From Lolium rigidum (taxonomy: Eukaryota > Streptophyta > Magnoliopsida > Poales > Poaceae), in assembly GCF_022539505.1 (NCBI RefSeq), contig NC_061508.1:61017754-61081753 (forward strand): a stretch of 64,000 nt of DNA, written 5' to 3'. Below are positions 54,241 through 64,000 of this stretch, one piece after another. The notes under the pieces were generated by a model that was not told the origin of the DNA, did no database searches, and was given only the letters and a program-made list of their open reading frames with translations. A program made the position numbers and the translations under genes. Numbering within the stretch: position 1 is the stretch's first letter; every line of letters begins with the position of its first letter.

Positions 54241-56243
54241 TACAGATGATTTATTACCCACGCCCTACGTGGCTACGTCAGATTTGGGCGTGGAATCTTG
54301 GCAGTACGGGTTGGTTCTGGCTTTTTTCATCGAACCATGCTTATCATGTTTTGATTTTTTTTACAATCAATACAACGTATATTCATAGTAGTTATTTACA
54401 TCAATTACAAAATAAAATTTAAAGAAACAAGCAAATCTTCGAGTCCTTCAAACTTTTTTTTCTTCAATGATATAATCTTGTACTTTGTTAAAGGCATCAA
54501 AGCTAGAAACCAAAACATAGACCGTACATATGAAGTTCTCCCATAATTTTAATTTCAGCCGCAATACCAAGACTATGCGCACGCACACAACCATTAAAAT
54601 AGTCAATCACCATCAGCAAGAGTACCAACACCAGTATGCCAATAAAAAATAACCGAACAGTCTGGTCAACATCGTTGGGAGTCGAGAGTACGAATCATCA
54701 TTGTCGATGACGTAGCAGCCGGGTCAATTATTGCAAATACAATCCTCCTTGCGGCAACCATGAGAAAAGATCCAAAATTGATATGGTGAAGCAAGATCTG
54801 ATGACCTATATCTAGAGAATTTAATTCTTCCAACACCATTGTTGACACCTGAACAGATCTCGTTGTCGAACATAAGGCCGAAGGCACTTATTGTAGACAA
54901 TGTCACCTCCATTGACGCATAAGACAAAATAAAATGGCTACCAAAACTCTAACCTAATATATTGAAAACACTACTTTTATTAAAAATTCACGTATATATC
55001 GGGTTCCCCATCCCTCCCGACGCTAGAAAGGCCGGCCAAAGGAGGGGAAACCAATCTATGGGGAGGCGGAGGTGGAGGCGGCATTGTCTTTCTGAAGAGG
55101 CGGTTGCACTAGGTTTTTCTCGTGTCCGGATCTATTTTTGACGCAATCACTAGATATCTCAAATATAACATGATGATATCTCTTTATTTATTCACGAATT
55201 GTAAAATTACACAACTTCTTTGGGAAAATTGCCATCAATGTGTGTGATGCACAATCTTATATAGGGTTCAAATTAGTCCAGATTTAAATTGATGAAGCCA
55301 TCAAGCGGTGAGGCAAGGAGTTAATTAGTCTAGATTTAAATTAAATAATTAATGAAGCCATCAACCGCGAAGGCAAGGAGTTACAAATTTTTCTAGCTAC
55401 AAATGTATGTATAACTAAAATATACTATATACCTCCGTATCTAAACAAAGTTCATCAGCATTTTTAGCAACGGGGGGAGTACAAAAATCAAGCACCATAA
55501 ACGATCAACAAATGACAACAAAAGTTGTGGGATCCAAGAAAATCTTAACAAAGCAATAAAAACAGGTTAATCCTAGTGAAGGAGGTTTGTCTTTCCACCA
55601 CACCAACACCGTCGCCACGGGAACACGACGTTGGTGTAGCACCCTAGCATGACTTGTGAATCCATAGGATCAAATGCAAGGTCAAAGCATTAACCTTTTG
55701 CAAAGCAGAGGCACGAGAATGGAACGCCAGCCCAGACAATGTGGTTCAAAGCTAAACTAGCTTTCTAAAAGTTATATATTTTGGAACGGAGGTAATACAT
55801 TTAAAGATGAATATGGATAAGCCACTGCGGTGATGTTACCTGAAACGCCATGAAACAATCCATTTGTTTTCTCTATTCTGCAGCACAGCATGTACAATTA
55901 GCTAGTTAGACTATTATCTTGCTCAGAGGCCTTTTTGGGCTACAAATTTAAAAATTTAGGGGAGCAAGGATGCTGAAGGGATGGTGTTTTAAGGCCTTGT
56001 GGGTTTAATAGAAAGAACCAAATTAGGGTTTAGTGCACAATCTTGACTGTCTGTTTTGAATCCTAGGGTGCCAGAAAATCTGAACGATGGACAATCCCCC
56101 TGTATGTAGAATTACCGCTCCCCTTCATCATCCAGAAACTGGGAAGATAACATTTTGCGCGATAGCTGCTCTCCTTCTTAGATATTTTTTGACTCTCGTC
56201 GGCGCGCCGCCCTCCCCCGCTGTCGCCGGCGCCGCCGCCAGCC
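54241..56243. other. Intergenic DNA upstream of mTERF, with Stowaway-like relics
   Basis: No gene. 55428-55482 (ACCTCCGTATCTAAAC...AACGGGGGGAGTAC) and 55770-55796 (TTTTGGAACGGAGGTAAT) look like ends of Stowaway/Mariner MITEs. TAGTCTAGATTTAAATTAA-type segments repeat at 55271-55300 and 55325-55345. Proximal promoter features of mTERF were not identified with confidence. Confidence 0.5.
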
Positions 56244-57458
56244 ATGCTTCTCCTCCAGAAACACATCCTCCTTCTCTCTTTCCATCCCCGCACCGCCACT
56301 AGCCTCATCTCTTTCCCCCACCGATGCCTCTTCTCCAATACCCGATTCGCCACCAGCACCGCCGCCGCCGTCGCAACGTCGGCTAGCCCTCTTACCTTCG
56401 CGGTGGAGGACTATCTGGTCGCGTCCTGCCACCTCACCCCGAAGCAAGCCGTCAAGGCCTCCAAGGTACTCTCCCACCTCAAGTCCCCCTCCAGGCCCGA
56501 AGCCGTTCGCGCCTTCCTCTCCGACCTCGGCCTCTCTCACGCCGATGTCGCCGCCGTCGTCGTCTACGACCCGCTCTTCCTCTGCTCCGAGGTCGACAAG
56601 ACCCTTGCCCAGCGCCTCGCCGAGCTCCGGGACCTTGGGCTCTCCCCGTCCCAGATCGCCCGCCTCGTCCTCGTCGACCCCGCCCGCTTCCGCCGCCCCA
56701 CCATCATCTCCAAGCTCAAGTACTACGTCCCTCTCTTCGGCTCGTTCGAGACCCTCCTCCAGGCGCTCAAGAACAACTCCTACCTCCTCAGCTCCGACCT
56801 CGAGAATGTGGTCAAGCCCAATGTGGCGCTCCTGCGAGAGTGCGGGCTAGGTGACTGCGATATTGTCAAGCTGTGCGTCCCTGTGCCGAGGCTGCTCACC
56901 ACCAACCCGGAGCGCGTCAAGGAGATGGTGGAGCGCGCTGAGGATGTCGGTGTGCGCCGTGGCTCCGCCATGTTCAGGCACGCGCTGCTGGCTGTCGCAT
57001 TCCTCAGTGAGGAGAAGATTGCTGCTAAGGTGGAGTTCCTGAGGAAGACATTCGGGTGGTCGGAAGCTGAGGTGGCCATCGCCGTCGCAAAGCTACCAGT
57101 GGTGCTGAGGAACTCCCAGGACAGGCTGCAGCGCATGGCGCAGTTCCTGATGTACGAGGTTGGGTTAGAGCCTGAGTACATTGCTCACAGGCCGGCAATG
57201 CTTACTTACAGCCTAGAGGCCCGGCTCAAACCCCGGTACTATGTTGTCAAGTTTCTTAAGGACAATGGATTGCTAAAGCGCGAACGAAGCTTCTATACTG
57301 CAGCCCAGGTCAGCGAGAAGGTATTTGTGGAGAAGTTCATAAATCCTCACAAGAAAGCTGCGCCTTGCCTTGCTGAAGACTATGCTGCCACTCTCAAAGG
57401 GAAAGTGCCCACTAGATTCAGATTGCAGGAACCAAGAACAAGCTCTAAAAGTATTTAA
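56244..57458 (+). CDS. mTERF family protein (organelle-targeted), intact
   Basis: A single-exon frame of 404 codons. Residues 1-45 are Arg/Ser/Ala-rich without acidic residues, as expected of a mitochondrial or plastid targeting peptide. From about 85 onward the sequence is built of ~30-35-residue mTERF helical repeats with the L-x-x-L-G-L-S-x-x-x-I/V signature: FLSDLGLSHADVAAVV (91-106), LAELRDLGLSPSQIARLV (125-142), LLRECGLGDCDIVKL (196-210), FLRKTFGWSEAEVAIAV (265-281) and FLMYEVGLEPEYIAHRPAML (301-320). These are followed by the conserved SLEARLKPRY near 323-332. Length and lack of introns fit the large grass mTERF clade. mTERFs bind organellar nucleic acid and act in transcription, splicing or translation; the specific target cannot be told from sequence. 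The start is the first ATG, with context GCCAGCCATGC. No lesions. Confidence 0.93.
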   Translation: MLLLQKHILLLSFHPRTATSLISFPHRCLFSNTRFATSTAAAVATSASPLTFAVEDYLVASCHLTPKQAVKASKVLSHLKSPSRPEAVRAFLSDLGLSHADVAAVVVYDPLFLCSEVDKTLAQRLAELRDLGLSPSQIARLVLVDPARFRRPTIISKLKYYVPLFGSFETLLQALKNNSYLLSSDLENVVKPNVALLRECGLGDCDIVKLCVPVPRLLTTNPERVKEMVERAEDVGVRRGSAMFRHALLAVAFLSEEKIAAKVEFLRKTFGWSEAEVAIAVAKLPVVLRNSQDRLQRMAQFLMYEVGLEPEYIAHRPAMLTYSLEARLKPRYYVVKFLKDNGLLKRERSFYTAAQVSEKVFVEKFINPHKKAAPCLAEDYAATLKGKVPTRFRLQEPRTSSKSI

Positions 57459-59044
57459 ATGCTTATTGCAATACGGAGTTTTCAGTCTGGAGTCTGCACA
57501 GTAAGCTGCCAAGTCCTGTTTCTCTGTTGTTCCTCTAGCACTATAACTGGATGTTGGATGTCTACTATTGAATGTGACTTACAGTTTTGGTAGTTGCTAA
57601 CATTTCCTGAATTCTGATATGTTTTGGTCGTCATCCAGTATAGAAGAAAGCATTGCATAGTTATGAATCAGTTCTTTGTCACATGTCATGTTCATACACA
57701 TTGTTTCTGAACATGGTTTGATGAATCTGCAATCTGTACTAAGATCAAACAAACTTTCAGCATCTTTAGGTCTCATTTGGATGCGAGAGTTTTCTTGTCT
57801 GTTTAGTAAACGAACTTGTTCCTGTTAAATTCCCTTGGAATCCTGCATTACAAACATGCCCTGTAATGTGTATTAACCGCTTCTTTCGAATGTTTTGCTT
57901 ATTATTTCAATTTGCATACGCTTTAGCTTCCCTCATCTACAATAGTGTTCACCATAGCAACAGGAAAGATGATCCTTATGACAACAGTGTTCCAGGCCTT
58001 GTCGATACTTACGATTCTAGCCATGTTGGACTGCTCCAATGGAGCTGTTCTGTGAAACAACAACAGGAAAGAAGAAATGCTGACACTTGTTGCTGAAAGT
58101 ACTAGTGAGAAGAACTTGTTATAAGGTTTGGCATATCGACAGTTAATTGATGCAATCCTGTTTCAGTTGTGCTATGAGTTATCAATTTCTGATGAAGAGC
58201 TTTGGCTTAGACACCGGCTTCCATCTAGAGCTTGGTTTGGATTGTTGAATAGTTTATCAATGTGTTTCTCCGGATCTTCACAGCCAGAGGTTTATGCATA
58301 TGTTTCTGTGTTCTTGCTTGAAGTAACTTGTTTCGCTGATGCAGCTCCAGTACATCGTTCATTTCTAATTTCCCCAAAGTAAGTTGTTTGAAACTCGCAA
58401 GTATTTAGAATAATACATATCTGGAATAGTTTGTTTTGTTCTCTTCTTGGGCCGAAGTTAGCTGTAAGAAATTTTCCTTGGCTGTATACGAACCAAGCTG
58501 AAGATAAGCGTGGGCCTGCATCTTAGAATGATAGTTCCGAAAGTCAGTGATTTCATAGTATTAGTTAGACAGATTATACGAGTTGTGATAAATGAAGAAA
58601 ACTATATAAGAGTAAACTATATAATTTCAATTTAATAGGGTGAGAACTTAATTACATAAGTTGTTTGTTGGTCGGGGCACCCGGAAATAAAATCTGAAAG
58701 GTACATACTGCAAGCTATAGCTTGGATATTTTGTCTGACATACTGCAAGGTGCATTTTGGATGTTTAGGCCTTTTGAGGAACTTGGGTGAAGGTTCTTCC
58801 ATATGTCTCTTATTTTCACGTGGTGAAACAGTACTCGTTAACAAAATTACATATCCTCTGGCAGAAAAAATATCGATGAACTATAGATTTAAAAATCATC
58901 TTCGCCACCCAAAAGCGCTTATAAAATATCGTCGGCATGCCATCTGCCCCGGCGCCTTGAGATCACCAATTCTGGCGATTTACACAAAAATAACCCTTTG
59001 TTGGAACTATAGCACAGACTGACTCTCCGGGGAAACTATTTCAC
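57459..59044. other. mTERF 3' flank and intergenic DNA
   Basis: 57459-58400 is AT-rich and may hold a long or spliced 3' UTR (donor- and acceptor-like sites occur). The open frames at 57866-58096 and 58128-58382 show no domain and are not called. 58400-59044 has nothing recognised. Confidence 0.5.
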
Positions 59045-59225
59045 CCATCTAACCCTTTTGTGTGGCGCCCCTCACATCGGCGCCACACCTTGCTGTGTGG
59101 CACCCGTGCCTGCGGCGCCACTCTCCCAGCCGACGTGGCAGGATGTGTGGCGCCGCTCCCATCGGCGCCACACGGTGAAACTGTGGCGCCGCTTGGAAGG
59201 GCGCCACACATCCACTTATGTGTGG
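59045..59225. repeat. Cluster of GTGTGGCGCC...GGCGCCACAC inverted repeats
   Basis: Several short palindromic units: TGTGGCGCCCCTCACATCGG+CGCCACAC, TGTGGCGCCGCTCCCATCGG+CGCCACAC, and CTGTGGCGCC...GGGCGCCACAC, with diverged partners between. They lie immediately 5' of the PMD gene's untranslated region. Confidence 0.8.
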
Positions 59226-60151
59226 TGCCCGCGCCCGCCCCCAGCCCGACCCAGCCTTCTTCTTCTCCTCTTCCGTTGTCTCTGTTAGTGAAGAACCGAC
59301 GCTGCCGCCGTCCCCCCTCCCCCCCCCACACCAAATCCACCAAGGATTCGTCAGATCTGGCCGGCCAACTCCTTCCTCATCCATTCCTCAAGGTATTCCC
59401 CTTCATCCACTAGTGTTGGTGGATTTGGTAGATTTGGATATGAACCCTAGACATGGAAATTTATGTTGGTGGATTTGGATATGAACCATAGATATGGAAA
59501 TTAAAGTTGGTGGAATCTACATTGTAGTCTATGTGTTTGAGCCAAAGATTTGTTGGAACCCTAGATATGAAATTTTACATGTATGTGTTGAAACCTATGT
59601 ATGTATGTGTTGAAATGTCTAATATTTGCCTAGCAAATGCATTAAAATGTGTTACGTATGCCTAGTATTTGTGGTGGAATAACTTATATTTGTTAGGAAT
59701 GGCTCATAATATGGTGTTTTATGATTTTATCCCTAGATATGAATGTATATGTATGTATATGATGTATGTGTGATGGCTTATTTGGATATATTCTCATGTA
59801 TGTGTTGCTCATATTTGTTAGGAATGGCTCATAATATGGTGTTTTATGTAAACATGTAGGATGGTGTATCTCCTAGATCAAGAGTATGACAGGGATCACC
59901 GGGCTTTTCATATGACGGAGAGGAGAACGGATATTCACCCTTTGAAGATTCGTTACCATGGCACAGTAGATATGGCGTATGACGAGAGGTACACGGAGTT
60001 CATCCAGCCTACCGGTCTTCTTCCGTTCATATCGCTTGTAAGCCGTGGGGGGCCGAACATGAACGCCGCGGCACTCACCGCCCTTGTCGACCGGTGGAGA
60101 CCGTAGAAGCACACCTTCCACTTGAGGGCCGGCGAGATGACCCCTACTCTT

Positions 60152-61504
60152 TGTTGTGAAATGTATATGTGGATTGCCTAGCCCTTTCCATCAGTTCGGA
60201 CTTTTGGTTCAAGTGGCTAGTGCATGAAGCTTAACATGGTATCAAAGCCCCAGGTCTCGAGTTCAAATCCTGGCTTTCACAATTTATTCTAAAAAATTAT
60301 CTCTTCTCCCCCCTCTCCTCGCAGCCGCCGCCCGCCCCGGCACCCAGCCGTCCCGCGCCCGACCGCCGCCGCTGCCTCTTTGCCTCTCTACACGTGGTGA
60401 CTTGTCTTCTCGTCTTCCCGTCACACGTGAGAGGGGGTGTTGACGTGTATAAAGTAGATTGCCTAGCCCTTTCCATCAGTTCGGACTTTTGGTTCAAGTG
60501 GCTAGTGCATGAAGCTTAACATGGTATCAGAGCCCCAGGTCTCGAGTTCAAATCCTGGCTTTCACATGGTTTTCGCAATTAAGCCTAAAAATTGATGTTG
60601 TCCCCCTCTTTAGCCACCGCTGATGCCCTGTTTCGGTGTGCTCTTCTTCTTTCACGTGTTGACTTTCTCTTCTCCCGTCTCACGCGAGGGGGGTGTTGTG
60701 AAATGTATATGTGGATTGCCTAGCCCTTTCCATCAGTTCGGACTTTTGGTTCAAGTGGCTAGTGCATGAAGCTTAACATGGTATCAGATCCCCAGGTCTC
60801 GAGTTCAAATCCTGGCTTTCACATGGTTTTCGCAATTAAGCCTAAAAATTGTTGTTGTCCCCCTCTTTAGCCACCGCTGATGCCCTGTTTCGGTGTGCTC
60901 TTCTTCTTTCACGTGTTGACTTTCTCTTCTCCCGTCACACGCGAGTGGGGGTGTTGTCATATGTATATGTGGATTGCCTAGCCCTTTCCATCAGTTCGGA
61001 CTTTTGGTTCAAGTGGCTAGTGCATGAAGCTTAACATGGTATCAGAGCTCCAGGTCTCGAGTTCAAATCCTGGCTTTCCCAATTTATTCTAAAAATTATC
61101 TCCTCTCCCCGCAGCCTCCTGCCGTGTGGTTCCGGCCTTCCGCTACTCGAGACCTGGGGCTCTGATACCATGTTAAGCTTCATGCACTAGCCACTTGAAC
61201 CAAAAGTCCGAACTGATGGAAAGGGCTAAGCAATCTACTTTATATACGTCAACACCCCCTCTCACGTGTGACGGGAAGACGAGAAGACAAGTCAACACGT
61301 GTAGAAGAGGTAGCGGAAGGCCGGAACCACACGACAGGAGGTTGCGGGGAGAGGAGAAATTTTTAGAATAAATTGGGAAAGCCAGGATTTGAACTCGAGA
61401 CCTGGAGCTCTGATACCATGTTAAGCTTCATGCACTAGCCACTTGAACCAAAAGTCTGAATTGATGGAAAGGGAAAGGCAATCTACTTTATACATTTCAC
61501 AACA
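60152..61504. mobile_element. Compound array of SMART-type mini-LTR retrotransposons, TSD CTCTT
   Basis: Six ~85-bp LTRs. Forward: 60152-60236, 60438-60521, 60694-60778 and 60952-61036. Reverse: 61171-61254 and 61419-61504. Each forward LTR (TGTTGTGAAATG...GCTTAACA) is followed directly by TGGTATCAGAGC-type binding sites for initiator tRNA-Met. LTRs 2-4 are preceded by purine tracts (GAGAGGGGG, GCGAGGGGGG, GCGAGTGGGGG). Orientation flips at 61146/61147. 60952-61146 and 61310-61504 form 195-bp inverted arms. A single CTCTT duplication flanks the whole (60147-60151, 61505-61509), and removing it restores the PMD reading ...MTPTL-QDVSM. Very small gene-targeting LTR elements of this design are known in grasses as SMARTs. 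Confidence 0.92.
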
Positions 61505-63250
61505 CTCTTCAGGATGTTTCCATGATACTTGGTCTTCCTATTCAGGGCGATCCACTGTGTATGAACACAGCTTCTGATGGGTGGCGCCAGCAGATGGAGA
61601 ACCTTATTGGCATGGCTCCTCCGCCGCCAGAAGATCCAAAGGAGAGAACTCCCGCCGGCGCATCTTTCTCTTGGATCAGGCTTAACTTTGGAGAATGCCC
61701 GGAAGGGGCCAACGAGGACACTATCAGGACGTACACCCGTGTGTACTTATGGTACATGCTGTCGAGGACTCTCTTTGCTGACAGTGGTGGGAAGCTGGCC
61801 CATTGGTGTTGGCTCAAGACGCTTACGGTGTTGGAGCACCGGTGGAGTTGGGGAACAGCGGTACTTGCCTACCTCTACCGGCAGGTGATGATTTGTTGTA
61901 TTTACTATTCTTCTATAGTAGTGTGCTAGACAAAATACTAACCAAATGTCTTATTTTCACAGTTGGACGAAGCTTGTCGCAGGACTGGAAAGGGCGGTAT
62001 TGGTGGATGCTTGCTCCTACTTTCCGTATGGAGCTGGGACCACCTATCAGTTGGGCGGTCCAGGATACTCGACGAGAGGCCATGGCCTCATCACCGGAAC
62101 AACCTTGATCGGAAGCCAACTTGGGCATATCTTTGGACAATGTCTCGGAGATGACGAGTGATCCAAAGATCATGTACAGGCACTACACTGAGGAGTTGGA
62201 CACTCTTACCGCTGAGCAGGTAACCGATTTTAATCGATCACTCCTTTGCAATCCGAGTTCATAAATTCTACTGGCATGTTGTAAATTCTGAAATATTTGA
62301 ATGCTGCGGGTGGATTGGGAGTCATATGGTACCTACTACCATATTGGCGCGGGGATGCCTGACCTCAACCCCAAGTGCATTGAGGAGGCGCGGTTCTGGC
62401 GTATGCGCTGCCCACTCATATGCATGTGGCTTGTTGAATACCACCAGCCGCACAGAGTGATGAGACAGTTCGGGTTGTATCAGGAGTGCCCACCTGAGTG
62501 GCAAGACACGGACCGCATGCTCCATAGGTAAACTTCTTGAATCATGCGATGGAAGCTTGTTGATTGAAGAGGTAGAATCTAACTTCTTGATTCTTGCAGG
62601 CTTGATAGGCAGCGGCAGAGGAAGATCACAAATTGGCCTGTCCATCATAGAGGCCACGTCATAGCGTTCCAACACTGTTTGGAAGCGATACGGAATGCTG
62701 GCCATGTGGAGATTGTGCCTCACGACTTGGCCGCTTTCAACAACTATCTCCAATGGTTTCATCAAAGCACGCGAATCGAGTTAGTGAACCACGCGTATGA
62801 TGATGACATCTTGGACGACCCCATCGAGTTCGATGAGGTTGCGCAAAGCCAGCACAACATCTATGCTCGCAAAGGGAGATCGACTTCTATTGCTTCCGAG
62901 CTGAACTTCGTGGTAATGTATTCTCTAATTAGCTAGTACATCATCTACATTGGCATGTGCTCTTATAAATTGTGTATAATATGTTTGTCACAGCGGTCCG
63001 AGATCCAAAAAAACAGCTGAGGAGTGCGAGGTTGTTTGGGATCAGAGCTAGAGAGATGAAAAGCCTGTCGGACCGTTGCGGCATTTCATTAAGGTATGAT
63101 CACCAACTTTGAATGTAAGCTATTATGTTCGGGTGGCTTTGTAACCATGACTTCCATGACGCAGAACACTGCACGAAAGATGCGGCGGTAAGCCAACTTG
63201 CTAGGTTGCCGCGACGGCGAAATTGCTACATCCTCTTCTGAAGCTTGAAA

Positions 63251-63480
63251 ACTAGATCCGTCTAAAGCTCAGTATAGGTTCGAGGCTCCAAACTCTTGTA
63301 TTTATCGTACTTTTGCCCTGGGGAGTTTCTTTCTCTGTTCGGGCTAGCCGCAGGCGGGAAGTAGGGGAAGGGGGGCATACTGGCAAGTTGACTTTACTCA
63401 CCGTACTAGCTCTTTCTATAATCAGTGAATGGGCGCCCTGAATGGAAATTAATCAGTCAGTTGAATATTCGGGAGCAGTA
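63251..63480. other. Sequence of unclear origin in the last PMD intron
   Basis: GGCGGGAAGTAGGGGAAGGG, GGCAAGTTGACTTTACTCAC and AATGGGCGCCCTGAATGGAA stand out from the neighbouring AT-rich intron and look organelle-like to me. I cannot confirm this from the sequence alone. Confidence 0.3.
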
Positions 63481-64000
63481 ATTTAATCGTTCTATTTTTT
63501 TTCTTATAGAGGTGGAGGTATGGACTATTTTGTTGCTGTCAAACATGTGCTTACTAATTTCAACTTTTCTAATCTCATGTGTTCATGTTTGTGAAGATTC
63601 CTGACGACGACACCATTCTGAGTCAAAGCATTAGTCGCGGCAAGAAGCAAGCCACACTGTCAGCTTACCAATTGAAGCCAAGGGGCAAGGCTCCAAACCG
63701 ATACACTCCAGACGATTATGTCAACCGAGGAAAGAAGGTTGTGATTGAGGAGGATGAGGCACCGCCGCGGAGATCATCTTTGAGGAGGATGAGGAACGAT
63801 GAGCCGTTATCTTCAGAGGAGGAGGAGCAGGAGGAGCAGCAGCAACAAGAGCCACGACAGCGGATGAAAAGGATGGCCGTCCGGAAGCAGCCCGTGAGGA
63901 GGGGACGTCGAGGAGGATACTAGGATTTGCTACGTGTTGTTCTGAACTCTATATTCATAAGTATCGTATTGTGAACAGTATGTCATTTCGAACCATGTCT

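Larger units (their letters stand above)
59226..63923 (+). pseudogene. Plant-mobile-domain (PMD/MAIN-like) gene, multi-exon, with several lesions
   Basis: Exons on the plus strand: about 59858-60151 (MVYLLDQEYDRDHRA...), continued after a 1353-bp insertion at 61510-61884 (QDVSMILGLPIQGDPLC...), then 61963-62219, about 62308-62527, 62600-62912, 62994-63093, 63165-63250 and probably 63596-63923 (...SQSISRGKKQATLSAYQLKP, an acidic/basic tail). The order and motifs match the aminotransferase-like plant mobile domain of MAIN-type proteins, which occur both in transposons and as host genes linked to silencing (family knowledge). Lesions: TAG at 60104-60106 after VDRWRP; the SMART array at 60152; one base lost at ~62136 (LW|T); acceptor AG changed to GG near 62307; an extra A in the run 63007-63013; TAA at 63189. 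The 5' UTR probably starts near 59226 and is spliced at ~59393. Not functional as a whole. Confidence 0.85.

Noticed and set aside
58128..58382. 84-codon frame downstream of mTERF
   Set aside because: No domain, no start context or partner exon. It lies in probable 3' UTR/intergenic sequence.

Overview
The window reads as nuclear DNA of a grass, most likely a pooid (Poeae/Triticeae side). Reasons seen in the sequence: abundant nested LTR retrotransposons with grass-type termini (one family beginning TGATACGTCTCC, one beginning TGTTATCACC), a CACTA element with TTTAGTACCGGTT-type subterminal repeats, GC-rich monocot coding sequence, and a 100-N assembly gap. The exact genus is an inference; the LTR variants look more like Lolium/Avena-type copies than core wheat/barley ones.

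Layout. 1-2172: antisense 3' part of a TGATACGTCTCC Gypsy element. 2790-10649: a complete minus-strand LTR element (TSD CCCTC) with no recognisable gag/pol but long codon-periodic tandem repeats (LARD-like). 11357-13923: end of a CACTA transposon running into a ~352-bp satellite-like array and a sequence gap. 14024-22241: an LTR end abutting a broken PIF/Harbinger (HARBI1-like) transposase, followed by a complete TGATACGTCTCC element (15561-22236, TSD GCCGT). 23190-24982: an Ulp1-protease-like remnant split by a 1.24-kb CACTA element (TSD CCG) that carries a 5S-rDNA-derived segment. 25172-30366: a 5.2-kb Mutator-like element (9-bp TSD TATATTTAT) carrying a two-exon zf-XS-like gene, whose end was rewritten by a hAT insertion, and a degraded GRF-type zinc-finger/transmembrane gene. 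31645-47448: one small MITE that was the landing site for a 13.8-kb Gypsy element (31785-45620, TSD GTAAC) and a PIF/Harbinger-like element (45706-47411, TSD TTA). The Gypsy element itself contains a solo LTR (37705-39301, TSD GACCT) and another LTR element (40023-44808, TSD GCAGC). 48117-49316: a small heat shock protein gene broken by a TIR element. 50090-52785: a second PIF/Harbinger-like element and a 987-bp MITE inserted at its edge (TSD TAA). 56244-57458: an intact single-exon mTERF gene, the only clearly intact ordinary host gene here. 59045-63923: a plant-mobile-domain (PMD/MAIN-like) gene with several lesions and a compound array of six SMART-type mini-LTRs inserted in an exon (60152-61504, TSD CTCTT).

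How it fits together. This is a TE-dominated intergenic landscape in which target-site duplications give an order of events. The points most worth pursuing are: (1) the forward/inverted SMART array, whose LTR-PBS junction resembles a tRNA gene with A and B boxes; (2) four tandem hairpin modules with paired (compensatory) differences just upstream of the 3' LTR of the element at 40023-44808; (3) a PIF/Harbinger-like element carrying a gene with two UIM-like motifs, a SIM-like motif and sumoylation-consensus sites; (4) an acidic antisense reading frame in the large Gypsy element that stays open across the solo-LTR insertion site. All coordinates were read by eye; no similarity search, folding or dating was run.
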